Source: CAZGSG01 sp964528095 (GTDB taxonomy: Bacteria > Bacteroidota > Bacteroidia > Chitinophagales > Chitinophagaceae). Taken from it: a DNA stretch of 16,635 nucleotides. The stretch is from contig CAZGSG010000116.1 in assembly GCA_964528095.1 (NCBI GenBank), positions 1 through 16,635 on the forward strand, given 5' to 3'. Positions 7,508 through 14,170 of this stretch are shown one piece after another. The notes beneath the pieces were generated by a model. It saw only the letters and a program-made list of their open reading frames with translations, did not search any database and was not told the DNA's origin. Position numbers and translations under genes: made by a program. How positions within the stretch are numbered: the first letter of the stretch is position 1; each line of letters starts with the position of its first letter.

Positions 7508-8140
7508 TTGACATTTCACGAAATATATCAGCAGTTCATTCATGATATTCAGTACACGAGCTGGCTGGAATATATAGCCGTCTTTTCAGGTATTATCAGT
7601 GTATGGTTTTCCCGCAAAGAAAACATACTTGTTTATCCGACAGGATTGATCAATACGACATTTTATATTTACCTGAGCTTTAAAGGTAGTTTGCTGGGAG
7701 AAGCAAGTGTAAACTTATACTATACCATTATGAGCCTTTATGGATGGATGCTATGGTCCAAAAAAGACAGGCGACACCAACCTGTTGTTCATATCAGCTT
7801 CTCGGACAAAAAGTGGTGGGTCTGGCAATTATCCTTTTTTGCAGGGTTTTATATAATCATTTTTCTTTTGCTGAGTTATCTTAAAAAAGACTTTGCGCAA
7901 GGCGCTATTCCCTGGGCCGATGCATTCGCGTCTGCGACGGCTTTCACCGGTATGTGGCTGATGACAAAAAAGAAAGTGGAAAGCTGGTACTGGTGGATCG
8001 CTACGAATATTGCTTCAATACCCCTGTACTTTGTAAAACACTATGTTTTTACAAGTGTATACTATATTATTCTCCTGGTCATGGCTGTCTTTGGATTAAT
8101 CGAATGGCGGCTAAGAGTTAAAAAGAGGGTAATGAGTTAA
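7508..8140 (+). CDS. pnuC: Nicotinamide riboside transporter PnuC
   Basis: A 210-residue, Trp-rich integral membrane protein with about seven hydrophobic helices. Its core matches PnuC: SVWFSRKENILVYPTGLIN (31-49), then the tract FYIYLSFKG to NLYYTIMSLYGWMLW. PnuC carries nicotinamide riboside across the inner membrane and depends on a cytoplasmic kinase to trap it; the NadR-like kinase at 9880 is the likely partner. The start must be the TTG at 7508: an in-frame TGA lies at 7493-7495, no ATG or GTG lies between, and the next Met (about residue 75) would delete two helices. The last eight codons (RVKKRVMS) and the stop lie inside the left arm of repeat copy A, so this C-terminus is written by the repeat. 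Confidence 0.9.
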   Translation: MTFHEIYQQFIHDIQYTSWLEYIAVFSGIISVWFSRKENILVYPTGLINTTFYIYLSFKGSLLGEASVNLYYTIMSLYGWMLWSKKDRRHQPVVHISFSDKKWWVWQLSFFAGFYIIIFLLLSYLKKDFAQGAIPWADAFASATAFTGMWLMTKKKVESWYWWIATNIASIPLYFVKHYVFTSVYYIILLVMAVFGLIEWRLRVKKRVMS

Positions 8141-8228
8141 TGGGGGATTACTATATTCGAAATTTCTTTAACTATTCGATTGTAAGGATATTTTTCTTTT
8201 AACTCATTACCCTCTTTTATCCTCTTAG
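8111..8228. repeat. Palindromic MITE-like element, copy A (118 bp)
   Basis: The left arm (8111-8140, begins CTAAGAG, contains GAGGGTAATGAGTTAA) and the right arm (8199-8228, ends CCTCTTAG) are inverted copies, 27 of 30 bases matching and the three mismatches consecutive. Between them is a 58-base core that includes AACTATTCGATTGTAAGG. Both outer ends read C-TA / TA-G, as a TA duplication at a CTAG target would leave. There is no ORF inside, so any movement would need a transposase from elsewhere. It lies between convergent pnuC and hsp20 and covers both stop codons, so in RNA the arms would form a long stem that could end or protect both transcripts. Copy B (8754-8869) lies opposite-oriented past hsp20. 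Confidence 0.85.
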
Positions 8229-8647
8229 CCCACGTTGATTTTGTGGTTGGTCACTTCTTTCCCCGGTATCACAGGAAGGCTTATTTCCAGTACACCATTC
8301 AGGTATTTCGCAGAGATGTTCGCTGTATCAATTGTCTCATCCAGGGCAAAAGAGCGCTCGAATCCTCCGCGACTATATTCTCTTTTGATCCATTCAGGGC
8401 GAGGAAAATCCGCAGGAGGCTGGTAGGAAACCAGCAACTCTTTACCGGAGACTTTCAATTGAAAATTTTCTTTGATCCTTCCCGGTGCAAATAACAGTAT
8501 TTCATAACTGTTTTCCGTTTTGTAAATGTTCACCGAAGCTCTTTGCATAGACCGTGCCTGCAGGTGACGGTGACGACCTTCGTGCTGATGGCCATAATGC
8601 GGCCTTTGTTGTTCGCCTTTTGCGGCGCATGACTGATTGTAGTTCAT
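8225..8647 (-). CDS. Hsp20/alpha-crystallin small heat shock protein
   Basis: A 140-residue small heat shock protein, the usual size. The alpha-crystallin domain covers about residues 36-130: it opens with ASVNIYKTENSYEILLFAPG, carries the family signature AKYLNGVLEISLP (113-125), and ends in KINVG, an I-x-V C-terminal tail that normally docks on a neighbour in the oligomer. Small HSPs hold unfolding proteins without ATP. The N-terminal arm is unusual: five His in twelve residues (17, 20, 22, 26, 28; HYGHQHEGRHRH), which could bind metal ions. The stop codon is made by the end of repeat copy A (GGC-TAA, with CTAAGAG the element end). It is 577 bases downstream of the sigma-factor gene, with copy B between them, so it is probably transcribed on its own. 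Confidence 0.92.
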   Translation of the reverse strand: MNYNQSCAAKGEQQRPHYGHQHEGRHRHLQARSMQRASVNIYKTENSYEILLFAPGRIKENFQLKVSGKELLVSYQPPADFPRPEWIKREYSRGGFERSFALDETIDTANISAKYLNGVLEISLPVIPGKEVTNHKINVG

Positions 8648-8753
8648 GTTATTTTGTTTAGAATGAAAATTTAAAGAGCAGTTAAAGACTTTCTTTTCAC
8701 TAACTCTTTATGTCTTACAAAAGAAGACGGATGAGCGGACCAAATACTTTAAA

Positions 8754-8869
8754 CTAAGAGGTAAAAGGGGATAATGGGCCAAAGAAAAATATTCTTACAA
8801 TCGAATAGTTAAAGAAATCTCCAACATAGTAATCCACCCTTTAATTTATTCGTCTTTTTTACCCCTTAG
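8754..8869. repeat. Palindromic MITE-like element, copy B (116 bp), inverted relative to A
   Basis: The same element as copy A in opposite orientation. The central 53 bases (8781-8833) match A's core (8147-8199) at 49 positions when reversed and complemented. The outer arms are less alike, about two-thirds between copies, and B's own two arms pair well only in the outer 13 bases. The ends are CTAAGAG at 8754 and CCCTTAG at 8869, again C-TA / TA-G. The left end lies about 107 bases before the hsp20 start. The right end supplies the last codons and stop of the small membrane gene that ends at 8846. No ORF inside. Confidence 0.85.
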
Positions 8870-9163
8870 GTTCCATCTTTCCCTGAATTTCTCCTTCTCC
8901 TCATCGCTCATATTCATCCATTTTTCTTTTCCAGACATCCCGCCTCGCATTGGGCCCCCAAACCTGCGACCGAGACCGCCAAATAAAATACGGCAAAGGA
9001 TCAGTAGCCCCACCGCCTGCCAGTAGTTCAACGGTCCGGCATGTAATACCACCGGCAGGATTGCATTCCACAACAGCATTACTACAAGCCCTAAAAGAAA
9101 AATGCCGGTAATAATGAGAAGGGGAAAGAAACGAAAACGTCTTTTGTTATTACGATTACACAT
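8846..9163 (-). CDS. Small two-helix membrane protein next to ECF sigma factor
   Basis: I use the ATG at 9163, which gives 105 residues and starts 10 bases after the sigma-factor stop; a longer frame back to 9235 would overlap the sigma gene by 62 bases with no benefit. Residues 1-11 are basic (CNRNNKRRF), then two hydrophobic helices near 13-33 and 45-62 (the second contains GLLILCRILFGGLG), a Gly/Arg-rich linker and a charged tail (KEKWMNMSDEEKEKFRERW). Sigma factor plus a small membrane protein with this tail is an arrangement I recall from Bacteroidota. I infer a membrane-bound regulator or anti-sigma partner, but it has no known anti-sigma (zinc) domain. The end, LRGKKDE and stop, is supplied by repeat copy B. 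Confidence 0.75.
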   Translation of the reverse strand: MCNRNNKRRFRFFPLLIITGIFLLGLVVMLLWNAILPVVLHAGPLNYWQAVGLLILCRILFGGLGRRFGGPMRGGMSGKEKWMNMSDEEKEKFRERWNLRGKKDE

Positions 9164-9173
9164 ACGACTATAT

Positions 9174-9731
9174 TTAATAATTGATAATATCATTATAAAG
9201 CTCTTCCAGCCGCTCACGCAGATGAAGAACTGCATATCTTTTACGTGAAATGATTGTTTTTAATTTCTCACCGGACTCATCGGCGATCTGCTGAAGTGTT
9301 TTATCCTCCAGTTCGTTCATTACAAAAACAGCACGCTGGTTTTCCGGCAATTCTTCCAGGGCGGCAAAAAGTTCTTCCCAGAAAAGCTGTCGGAGATGTT
9401 CTGTCTCGGGTGTGTTATTGTCTGCCAGCAATAACTCTCTGAAATTGACACCTCCTTCCGTATCATAAAAACTATAATCCTCCAATGCTTCATCTTTCTT
9501 TTTCCGGTACCGGTCTGTTATTTTATTTTTTGCAACCCGGTGCAGCCATCCGCTTACACTTTCTATTGCTTCGGTTTCGGGCTGGTTGCTAAACTGGTAC
9601 CATACATCCTGCAAAATATCTTCTGCATCTTCGTCTGTTCCCACGCGGCTGCGAATAAAACCAAAGAGCTGTCGCCCGTAATTTTTTATCGTTTCAATGA
9701 TATTTGATTGTTTATCCGCCATTAGCTCCAT
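9174..9731 (-). CDS. ECF-type RNA polymerase sigma factor
   Basis: A 185-residue sigma-70-family protein with regions 2 and 4 only, as in ECF factors. Region 2 is about residues 20-80: GTDEDAEDILQDVWYQF binds core polymerase and GWLHRVAKNKITDRYRKKK is the -10 recognition part. Region 4 is about 120-175: EELPENQRAVFVMNELEDKT, then LQQIADESGEKLKTIISRKR, the helix-turn-helix for the -35 element. The linker is fairly long. It has ATGs at 9731 and 9722; I keep the first. The small membrane gene follows after 10 bases on the same strand, surely in the same operon. Its regulon is unknown; the next gene downstream is hsp20, which suggests envelope or protein stress, but that is inference. Confidence 0.9.
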   Translation of the reverse strand: MELMADKQSNIIETIKNYGRQLFGFIRSRVGTDEDAEDILQDVWYQFSNQPETEAIESVSGWLHRVAKNKITDRYRKKKDEALEDYSFYDTEGGVNFRELLLADNNTPETEHLRQLFWEELFAALEELPENQRAVFVMNELEDKTLQQIADESGEKLKTIISRKRYAVLHLRERLEELYNDIINY

Positions 9732-9879
9732 TATCGCACCGTGTTTACTTTATATAGAAGACGATTGATTGCCCTAATTACTTTATGTTTCAGCACAAAG
9801 AGTTGCGAGGAATAAACGCCGGCAGACTTTATCTACATAAATTACCGATTATTCCCGCACTGAAGTAAATTGCTTTAGC
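9732..9879. promoter_or_regulatory. Divergent control region of sigma factor and NadR-like kinase
   Basis: 148 bases that must hold both outward promoters. I find no exact TAnnTTTG box on either strand. The nearest is TATGTTTC at 9784-9791 on +, one base off, about 89 bases before the kinase start. No autoregulatory motif can be named. Confidence 0.3.
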
Positions 9880-10440
9880 ATGAGCATCAGAAAAATAGTC
9901 GTCATAGGCCCGGAAAGCACCGGTAAAAGCACGCTTTGCCAGCAACTGGCAGAGCATTACGAAACGATGTGGTGTCCTGAATTTGCCAGGGATTACTTAC
10001 TCACGAATGGCAAAGACTATGAGTTCGAAAACCTGCTCACCATCGCAAAGGGGCAGCTGTCCCTGGAGTCTGAGCTGGAAGCCAAGCTCGAAAAACAATC
10101 TGAAACCCTACTAGAAGAGGGCGGTCATCTCCCTTTATTCATTGATACCGATATGTACGTAATGAAGGTATGGTGCGAGTTTGTTTTTAATAAATGTCAC
10201 CGTTTTGTGCTTGACCAGATCGTTGAAAGAAAGTATGATCTTTATTTGCTCTGTAATATTGATCTGCCATGGGTTGCGGACGAACTGAGGGAGTATCCTG
10301 ACCTTGAAACAAGACGCAAGCTCTATCATATTTACAAAGACCTGATGATAAACCAGCCCGTTCCCTGGATTGATATCAGGGGCAATTCCGAAGAACGCCT
10401 GCAGAGGGCTATTAACGCCGTAGATCCGCTGCTTGCATAA
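9880..10440 (+). CDS. NadR-like ribosylnicotinamide kinase (P-loop ATPase)
   Basis: A 186-residue single-domain P-loop protein. Walker A is GPESTGKST (residues 10-18), FARDYL follows (35-40), and the Walker-B-like PLFIDTDMYVMKVW is at 85-98. These match the C-terminal kinase domain of NadR, which phosphorylates nicotinamide riboside to NMN with ATP. The N-terminal HTH repressor and the adenylyltransferase domain of enterobacterial NadR are absent, so NMN adenylylation must be done by a separate enzyme. This is the usual Bacteroidota form, often beside pnuC; here pnuC is 1.7 kb away on the same strand with the hsp20/sigma block between. The GT39-type gene follows after 24 bases (to its ATG), so the two are probably co-transcribed though functionally unrelated. 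Confidence 0.85.
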   Translation: MSIRKIVVIGPESTGKSTLCQQLAEHYETMWCPEFARDYLLTNGKDYEFENLLTIAKGQLSLESELEAKLEKQSETLLEEGGHLPLFIDTDMYVMKVWCEFVFNKCHRFVLDQIVERKYDLYLLCNIDLPWVADELREYPDLETRRKLYHIYKDLMINQPVPWIDIRGNSEERLQRAINAVDPLLA

Positions 10441-10464
10441 TTATTGTTGTTATTTTCGTGCACT

Positions 10465-12132
10465 ATGAAGATTTTTTTTCAAAAACATCATCGTATTCTT
10501 TTTTATGCAAGCTGGCTACTCCTGGGGCTTATCCAGTCGCGCTATACCGAGTTGCAGGATGATGAAGCCTATTACTGGGTGTATTCGCGTTTCCTGGACT
10601 GGGGCTATTTTGATCACCCCCCCATGATAGCTCTTTTGATCAAAATGGGCTATGCAATTTTCCCGAATGAGTTAGGCGTACGATTATTCCCCTTATTATT
10701 AAACCTGCTTTCGCTTGTTTTGATTGAAAAACTATTGCCTAAAAAGAACCCGGTACTCTTTTATGTTATTGCGTTATCTATCGGTGCCATCCAGGTAAGC
10801 GGTTTTGTAGCCGTGCCTGATATCCCACTTATTTTCTTCACTATCTTCTTTTTCTGGTGTTATAAAAAATTTATTGCCAATTATTCTTTGGCGCATACTT
10901 TATTGCTTGGCCTTTCGGTTGCTTTACTGATGTATAGTAAGTATCATGCTGTGCTGATTGTTTTTTTTACCCTGCTATCAAACATAAAATTATTTACCCG
11001 TTATCAGACTTACCTGGCAGGGATTATTGCCCTGTTACTCTTTGCGCCTCATCTCTGGTGGCAATACCAGCATGACTGGGTGAGTTTCCGTTATCATCTA
11101 TTTGAAAGTAATGTGAACGCGTATAAGTTTTCCTACACCACTGAATACCTTGTCGGGCAATTATTACTTCCCGGGCCTATCGCCGGGTTCATTATCCTTC
11201 CGGCGGCATTTTTATACAAGCCGGTAAATGAAACACAAAAAGCATTGAAATTTACCATGATCGGTATCTATGCTTTTTTTCTCCTGAGTTCATTTCGTGG
11301 CAGGGTGGAAGGAAACTGGACCTCGCCCGTATTTGCTTCCTTAATGATCCTTTCCCATCAATACCTTACCGATAAAGTAAAATGGAGAACTCTTTTATAT
11401 AAATTATTGCCTATAACCGTTGTACTGGTGTTATTTGCGCGCGTCATTATGTTGTTTGATGTACTGCCGGTAAAAGACGTGGTAAAAAGATACCACGCGT
11501 GGAATAACTGGCCTGCCGAAATGAAAGAACGAACGAAAGGCTTGCCAGTTGTATTCAGCAGTTCATATCAGCGGGCTTCAAAATATTGGTTTTATTCCGG
11601 GCAAATGGCTTTTTCGCAAAACTTTTACCAGGGCAGAAAAAATAATTATAATTTCTGGCCCCTTGAAGACTCCCTGCTGGGCAAGCCTGTTTATTTACTC
11701 GATATATACCGGCTTTACCGGTTTCCCGATTCATTAAAAACAAAGACGTTTACGATCGGGTATCGGTATGACTCTTCTTTTGTTTCCCTTTCAAAAATCA
11801 ATATTGCTGCCAATCCCGGAAAGGTCAGGGTGAAGGAGGGAGACGAGATTAGACTTAATTGTCTTGTTGATATCCCAGCTAACTATGCAGCATTCATTTC
11901 CGCTCATCTGCCGCTCGCTGATACCACGCGTATTGGTGTGTTTGATAAAAAAGGTTGGGTAAAGGACCTTTATACCGATTGGTCACTAGCTGGTCTGCTA
12001 CGGGAAAAAGAAAAACAACTCCAAATACAACCGGGCTTACCAAAAGGTAAATATTACCTGCGTTTTGCTATTAATTGCGGATCAGAAGCTCCCACACATA
12101 ATAGCGATAAGATTGAATTGATAGTAGAGTGA
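10465..12132 (+). CDS. GT39/ArnT-like membrane glycosyltransferase
   Basis: I use the ATG at 10465; the frame opens at a TTG at 10444 but that only adds MLLFSCT. The 555-residue product has about ten or more hydrophobic helices in its first ~340 residues and a soluble C-terminal beta-rich part. After helix 1 comes QDDEAYYWVYSRFLDWGYFD (31-50) and then HPP, the family's conserved first outer loop with the catalytic-type acidic pair. VPDIPLIFF follows near residue 118. Such enzymes move a sugar from a polyprenyl-phosphate donor to a lipid or protein acceptor at the outer face of the inner membrane. Neither donor nor acceptor can be read from sequence. It ends 9 bases before the convergent mtgA stop. 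Confidence 0.85.
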   Translation: MKIFFQKHHRILFYASWLLLGLIQSRYTELQDDEAYYWVYSRFLDWGYFDHPPMIALLIKMGYAIFPNELGVRLFPLLLNLLSLVLIEKLLPKKNPVLFYVIALSIGAIQVSGFVAVPDIPLIFFTIFFFWCYKKFIANYSLAHTLLLGLSVALLMYSKYHAVLIVFFTLLSNIKLFTRYQTYLAGIIALLLFAPHLWWQYQHDWVSFRYHLFESNVNAYKFSYTTEYLVGQLLLPGPIAGFIILPAAFLYKPVNETQKALKFTMIGIYAFFLLSSFRGRVEGNWTSPVFASLMILSHQYLTDKVKWRTLLYKLLPITVVLVLFARVIMLFDVLPVKDVVKRYHAWNNWPAEMKERTKGLPVVFSSSYQRASKYWFYSGQMAFSQNFYQGRKNNYNFWPLEDSLLGKPVYLLDIYRLYRFPDSLKTKTFTIGYRYDSSFVSLSKINIAANPGKVRVKEGDEIRLNCLVDIPANYAAFISAHLPLADTTRIGVFDKKGWVKDLYTDWSLAGLLREKEKQLQIQPGLPKGKYYLRFAINCGSEAPTHNSDKIELIVE

Positions 12133-12141
12133 TCTGTCGGG

Positions 12142-12861
12142 CTATTTTTTTAAAATGCCGATCACGTTCTGCACATCGGGGTCGGGTTCCAGGAAGTTCA
12201 TTTGTTGCATGATATCCCTGGAGCGGTTCATCATCCAGGCGCTGGCCGGTTTGACCTTTAGTCTTTTGGGATTGGGCAGACAGGCTGCTATTAATGCCGC
12301 TTCCTGCCTCGATAAGTCTTTAGCTGATTTATTAAAATAGATATTGGCGGCTTTTTCCACACCAAAGATGCCATCACCCATTTCGCTTACATTAAGATAC
12401 ACTTCTATGATTCTTTTTTTCCCCCAGATCAGTTCGATCATAAAAGTAAAATACGCTTCCAGTCCTTTCCTGAAAAATCCTCCGCCCTGCCATAAAAAAA
12501 CATTTTTTGCCACCTGCTGACTGATCGTACTTGCGCCTCTCACGCCATGCCGCCGTCCGGGTTTTTTTTCATTATACTTCATTGCTTTTTTTATGCTCTT
12601 CCAGTCAAACCCATTATGATCGGGAAAAAGCTGGTCTTCTGAAGCAATAACCGCCAGTCGCATATTTGGAGAAATCTCATCCCTGTCAACATAGTCCCGC
12701 TTTAATCCATGACCACTCACCCAGCTCACCAATTGTGTGATCGTAACAGGGGGATCTATCCATTTCAATAAAATGATATAGACAAATTGGGCGATAAATA
12801 AAATGAGGAATATCTTTTTAGTCCATCGCCATATCCTGGGGAATAGTCCTTTCGTTGTCAT
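12142..12861 (-). CDS. mtgA: Monofunctional biosynthetic peptidoglycan transglycosylase
   Basis: I start at the ATG at 12861 (239 residues); the frame goes back to a TTG at 12873, which adds only four residues. One N-terminal membrane helix (about 16-33) anchors it. The GT51 motifs follow in order: ASEDQLFPDHNGFDW (73-87, catalytic Glu75), GASTISQQVAKNVFL (109-123), RKGLEAYFTFMIELIWGKKR (131-150, with the second conserved Glu135) and MGDGIFGVEKAANIYF (161-176). It polymerises lipid II into glycan strands on the periplasmic face. There is no transpeptidase domain, so it is the monofunctional type. It starts 42 bases after the unknown secreted protein's stop on the same strand and is likely in the same transcript. 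Confidence 0.95.
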   Translation of the reverse strand: MTTKGLFPRIWRWTKKIFLILFIAQFVYIILLKWIDPPVTITQLVSWVSGHGLKRDYVDRDEISPNMRLAVIASEDQLFPDHNGFDWKSIKKAMKYNEKKPGRRHGVRGASTISQQVAKNVFLWQGGGFFRKGLEAYFTFMIELIWGKKRIIEVYLNVSEMGDGIFGVEKAANIYFNKSAKDLSRQEAALIAACLPNPKRLKVKPASAWMMNRSRDIMQQMNFLEPDPDVQNVIGILKK

Positions 12862-12903
12862 GCCGGGTTGCAATATTATACATAATATTTTATGCTCCCC
12901 GCA

Positions 12904-13428
12904 TTAAAATGGCCGATGACGCGGCATATGAAAATCCAATACCTGTAACCGGTATTTTTTTCCCATTCTGAATTTCTTTCTGTGCAGCATATAAAAAAAC
13001 CGGCCGCCAAAATGTTTCAATAACAAAGGGGCATATCCTATTGTAGCTGCGGCAATAATAGCATCCTTGGGCTTATTGAGATTATTCAGCGAAAGGCCCA
13101 CCGAGGTCAACGCGACACCCCCGGTAATGGCAAGCAGTGTTTTAGCATCGGCAGGAAATTTCTTTTTCTTCGCCTCATCCAGTATAACGGCTTTTACAGA
13201 CATGCGGGGTACTGATTTACCGTTAATAAAAATCGTGTCGTTTTGTAAAAGTGTGATAAGGCCCTTTTTTTCTTCTCCATTCCGCAAAAGCAAATGAATA
13301 CGATCACCCTCGGTATATGTTCTTTTTTTGTTCGCGCCTTTTTTTATAAACAAAAATCCTGTTTGGGAAAAGGCCGCGCCGGAAAAAAGCAGCAGCAGGA
13401 GCACAAGGCAGGTAGACCTGGAATACAT
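12904..13428 (-). CDS. Secreted protein of unknown function
   Basis: I use the ATG at 13428 (174 residues) because it starts a clear signal peptide, MYSRSTCLVLLLLLFSGAAFS, with cleavage likely before QTG; the frame's TTG at 13437 adds only three residues. The mature part has a beta-rich stretch with KRTYTEGDRIHLLLRNGEEK and GLITLLQNDTIFINGKSV, resembling a small OB- or SH3-like barrel. Then come a Gly/Ala-rich hydrophobic patch (AITGGVALTSVGLSL), a second one (AIIAAATIGYAPLLL) that may be membrane-associated, and a basic tail. I do not recognise a family. It lies 44 bases after the LysE stop and 42 before mtgA on the same strand. A link to cell-wall work is inferred only from that. Confidence 0.7.
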   Translation of the reverse strand: MYSRSTCLVLLLLLFSGAAFSQTGFLFIKKGANKKRTYTEGDRIHLLLRNGEEKKGLITLLQNDTIFINGKSVPRMSVKAVILDEAKKKKFPADAKTLLAITGGVALTSVGLSLNNLNKPKDAIIAAATIGYAPLLLKHFGGRFFYMLHRKKFRMGKKYRLQVLDFHMPRHRPF

Positions 13429-13434
13429 AGGGCT

Positions 13435-13442
13435 CAAACATA
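13435..13442 (-). promoter_or_regulatory. Possible -7 box, leaderless spacing
   Basis: On the - strand this reads TATGTTTG, an exact TAnnTTTG. A transcription start about seven bases downstream would fall on the ATG at 13428. No TTG is present at the normal -33 distance, so it may be chance. Confidence 0.2.
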
Positions 13443-13472
13443 GTAAAGAGTCCTTTTATAATTTGTTAAAGA

Positions 13473-14105
13473 TTACAATCTCTTGCCGTAAATGAGCAGG
13501 GTCCAGATAAGCGCAATACCACAAACGATAAGTATCAGGCCGTTTATTCGGTTAAGTGTATGAATATTATGCGGTGTTAGCCTGTTGCGGATTTTACCGG
13601 CCAGCATAACCTTTAAAATATCCGTACCCAGCATCCAGGCCAGGCAGGTGACAAAAATAATAATGCGCTGGTTGATGGTATGGTTAATAACTGCCGTCGA
13701 AGTAGTGATCCAGAAAATAAACACGGAGGGGTTCAGTGTATTCATCAGGAACCCGGAAAAGAATATTTTGGCATAATCGCTTTTGCGGAATTTAAATACC
13801 TGCTGACCGGATTCATTCACTTTCACCTTTTTGAAAAAGAGAAAATACATTCCCATCGAAACCAAAAAAATACACCCGGCAACTCCTATCTCCGTTTTAT
13901 AATTACTCAGGCTTTTGAATAGTTCGGTAAAAACATTACTCACAAGCAGCAATGTAATATCACTGGCTGATACGCCCAGTACAAATGCCATTCCGCCTCT
14001 ATGGCCGTTGTTAAGGCTTTGTTTGATAATAGAAAAAAGGACGGGGCCTACCGATATGCTCAGCAACAATCCGAATGTAAATCCTTTTAGCAGCGCTTCG
14101 AGCAT
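13473..14105 (-). CDS. LysE/RhtB-type amino-acid exporter
   Basis: A 210-residue membrane protein of about six helices, the family's usual size. The N-terminus FTFGLLLSISVGPVLFSIIKQS carries the conserved Gly-Pro (20-21) near the end of helix 1, and LMNTLNPSVFIFW in the middle carries the second conserved Asn-Pro. The family exports amino acids or related small molecules by proton antiport. It follows the GH3 gene on the same strand after 65 bases and precedes the unknown secreted protein, so a GH3-LysE-unknown-mtgA transcript is plausible. The substrate cannot be read from sequence. Confidence 0.88.
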   Translation of the reverse strand: MLEALLKGFTFGLLLSISVGPVLFSIIKQSLNNGHRGGMAFVLGVSASDITLLLVSNVFTELFKSLSNYKTEIGVAGCIFLVSMGMYFLFFKKVKVNESGQQVFKFRKSDYAKIFFSGFLMNTLNPSVFIFWITTSTAVINHTINQRIIIFVTCLAWMLGTDILKVMLAGKIRNRLTPHNIHTLNRINGLILIVCGIALIWTLLIYGKRL

Positions 14106-14170
14106 AATAAATAGAATTCGAAGTTAGGTAAGCAAAGTTCGGCTATAAGGACTTAAAGATAAAACACTCG

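Noticed and set aside
8243..8494. + strand open frame antisense to hsp20
   Set aside because: It overlaps the clear alpha-crystallin domain; no family, and hsp20 on the - strand explains the region.
9164..9235. Longer start for the small membrane gene, overlapping the sigma gene
   Set aside because: It adds 24 residues and overlaps the sigma coding region; the ATG at 9163 places the start 10 bases after the sigma stop.
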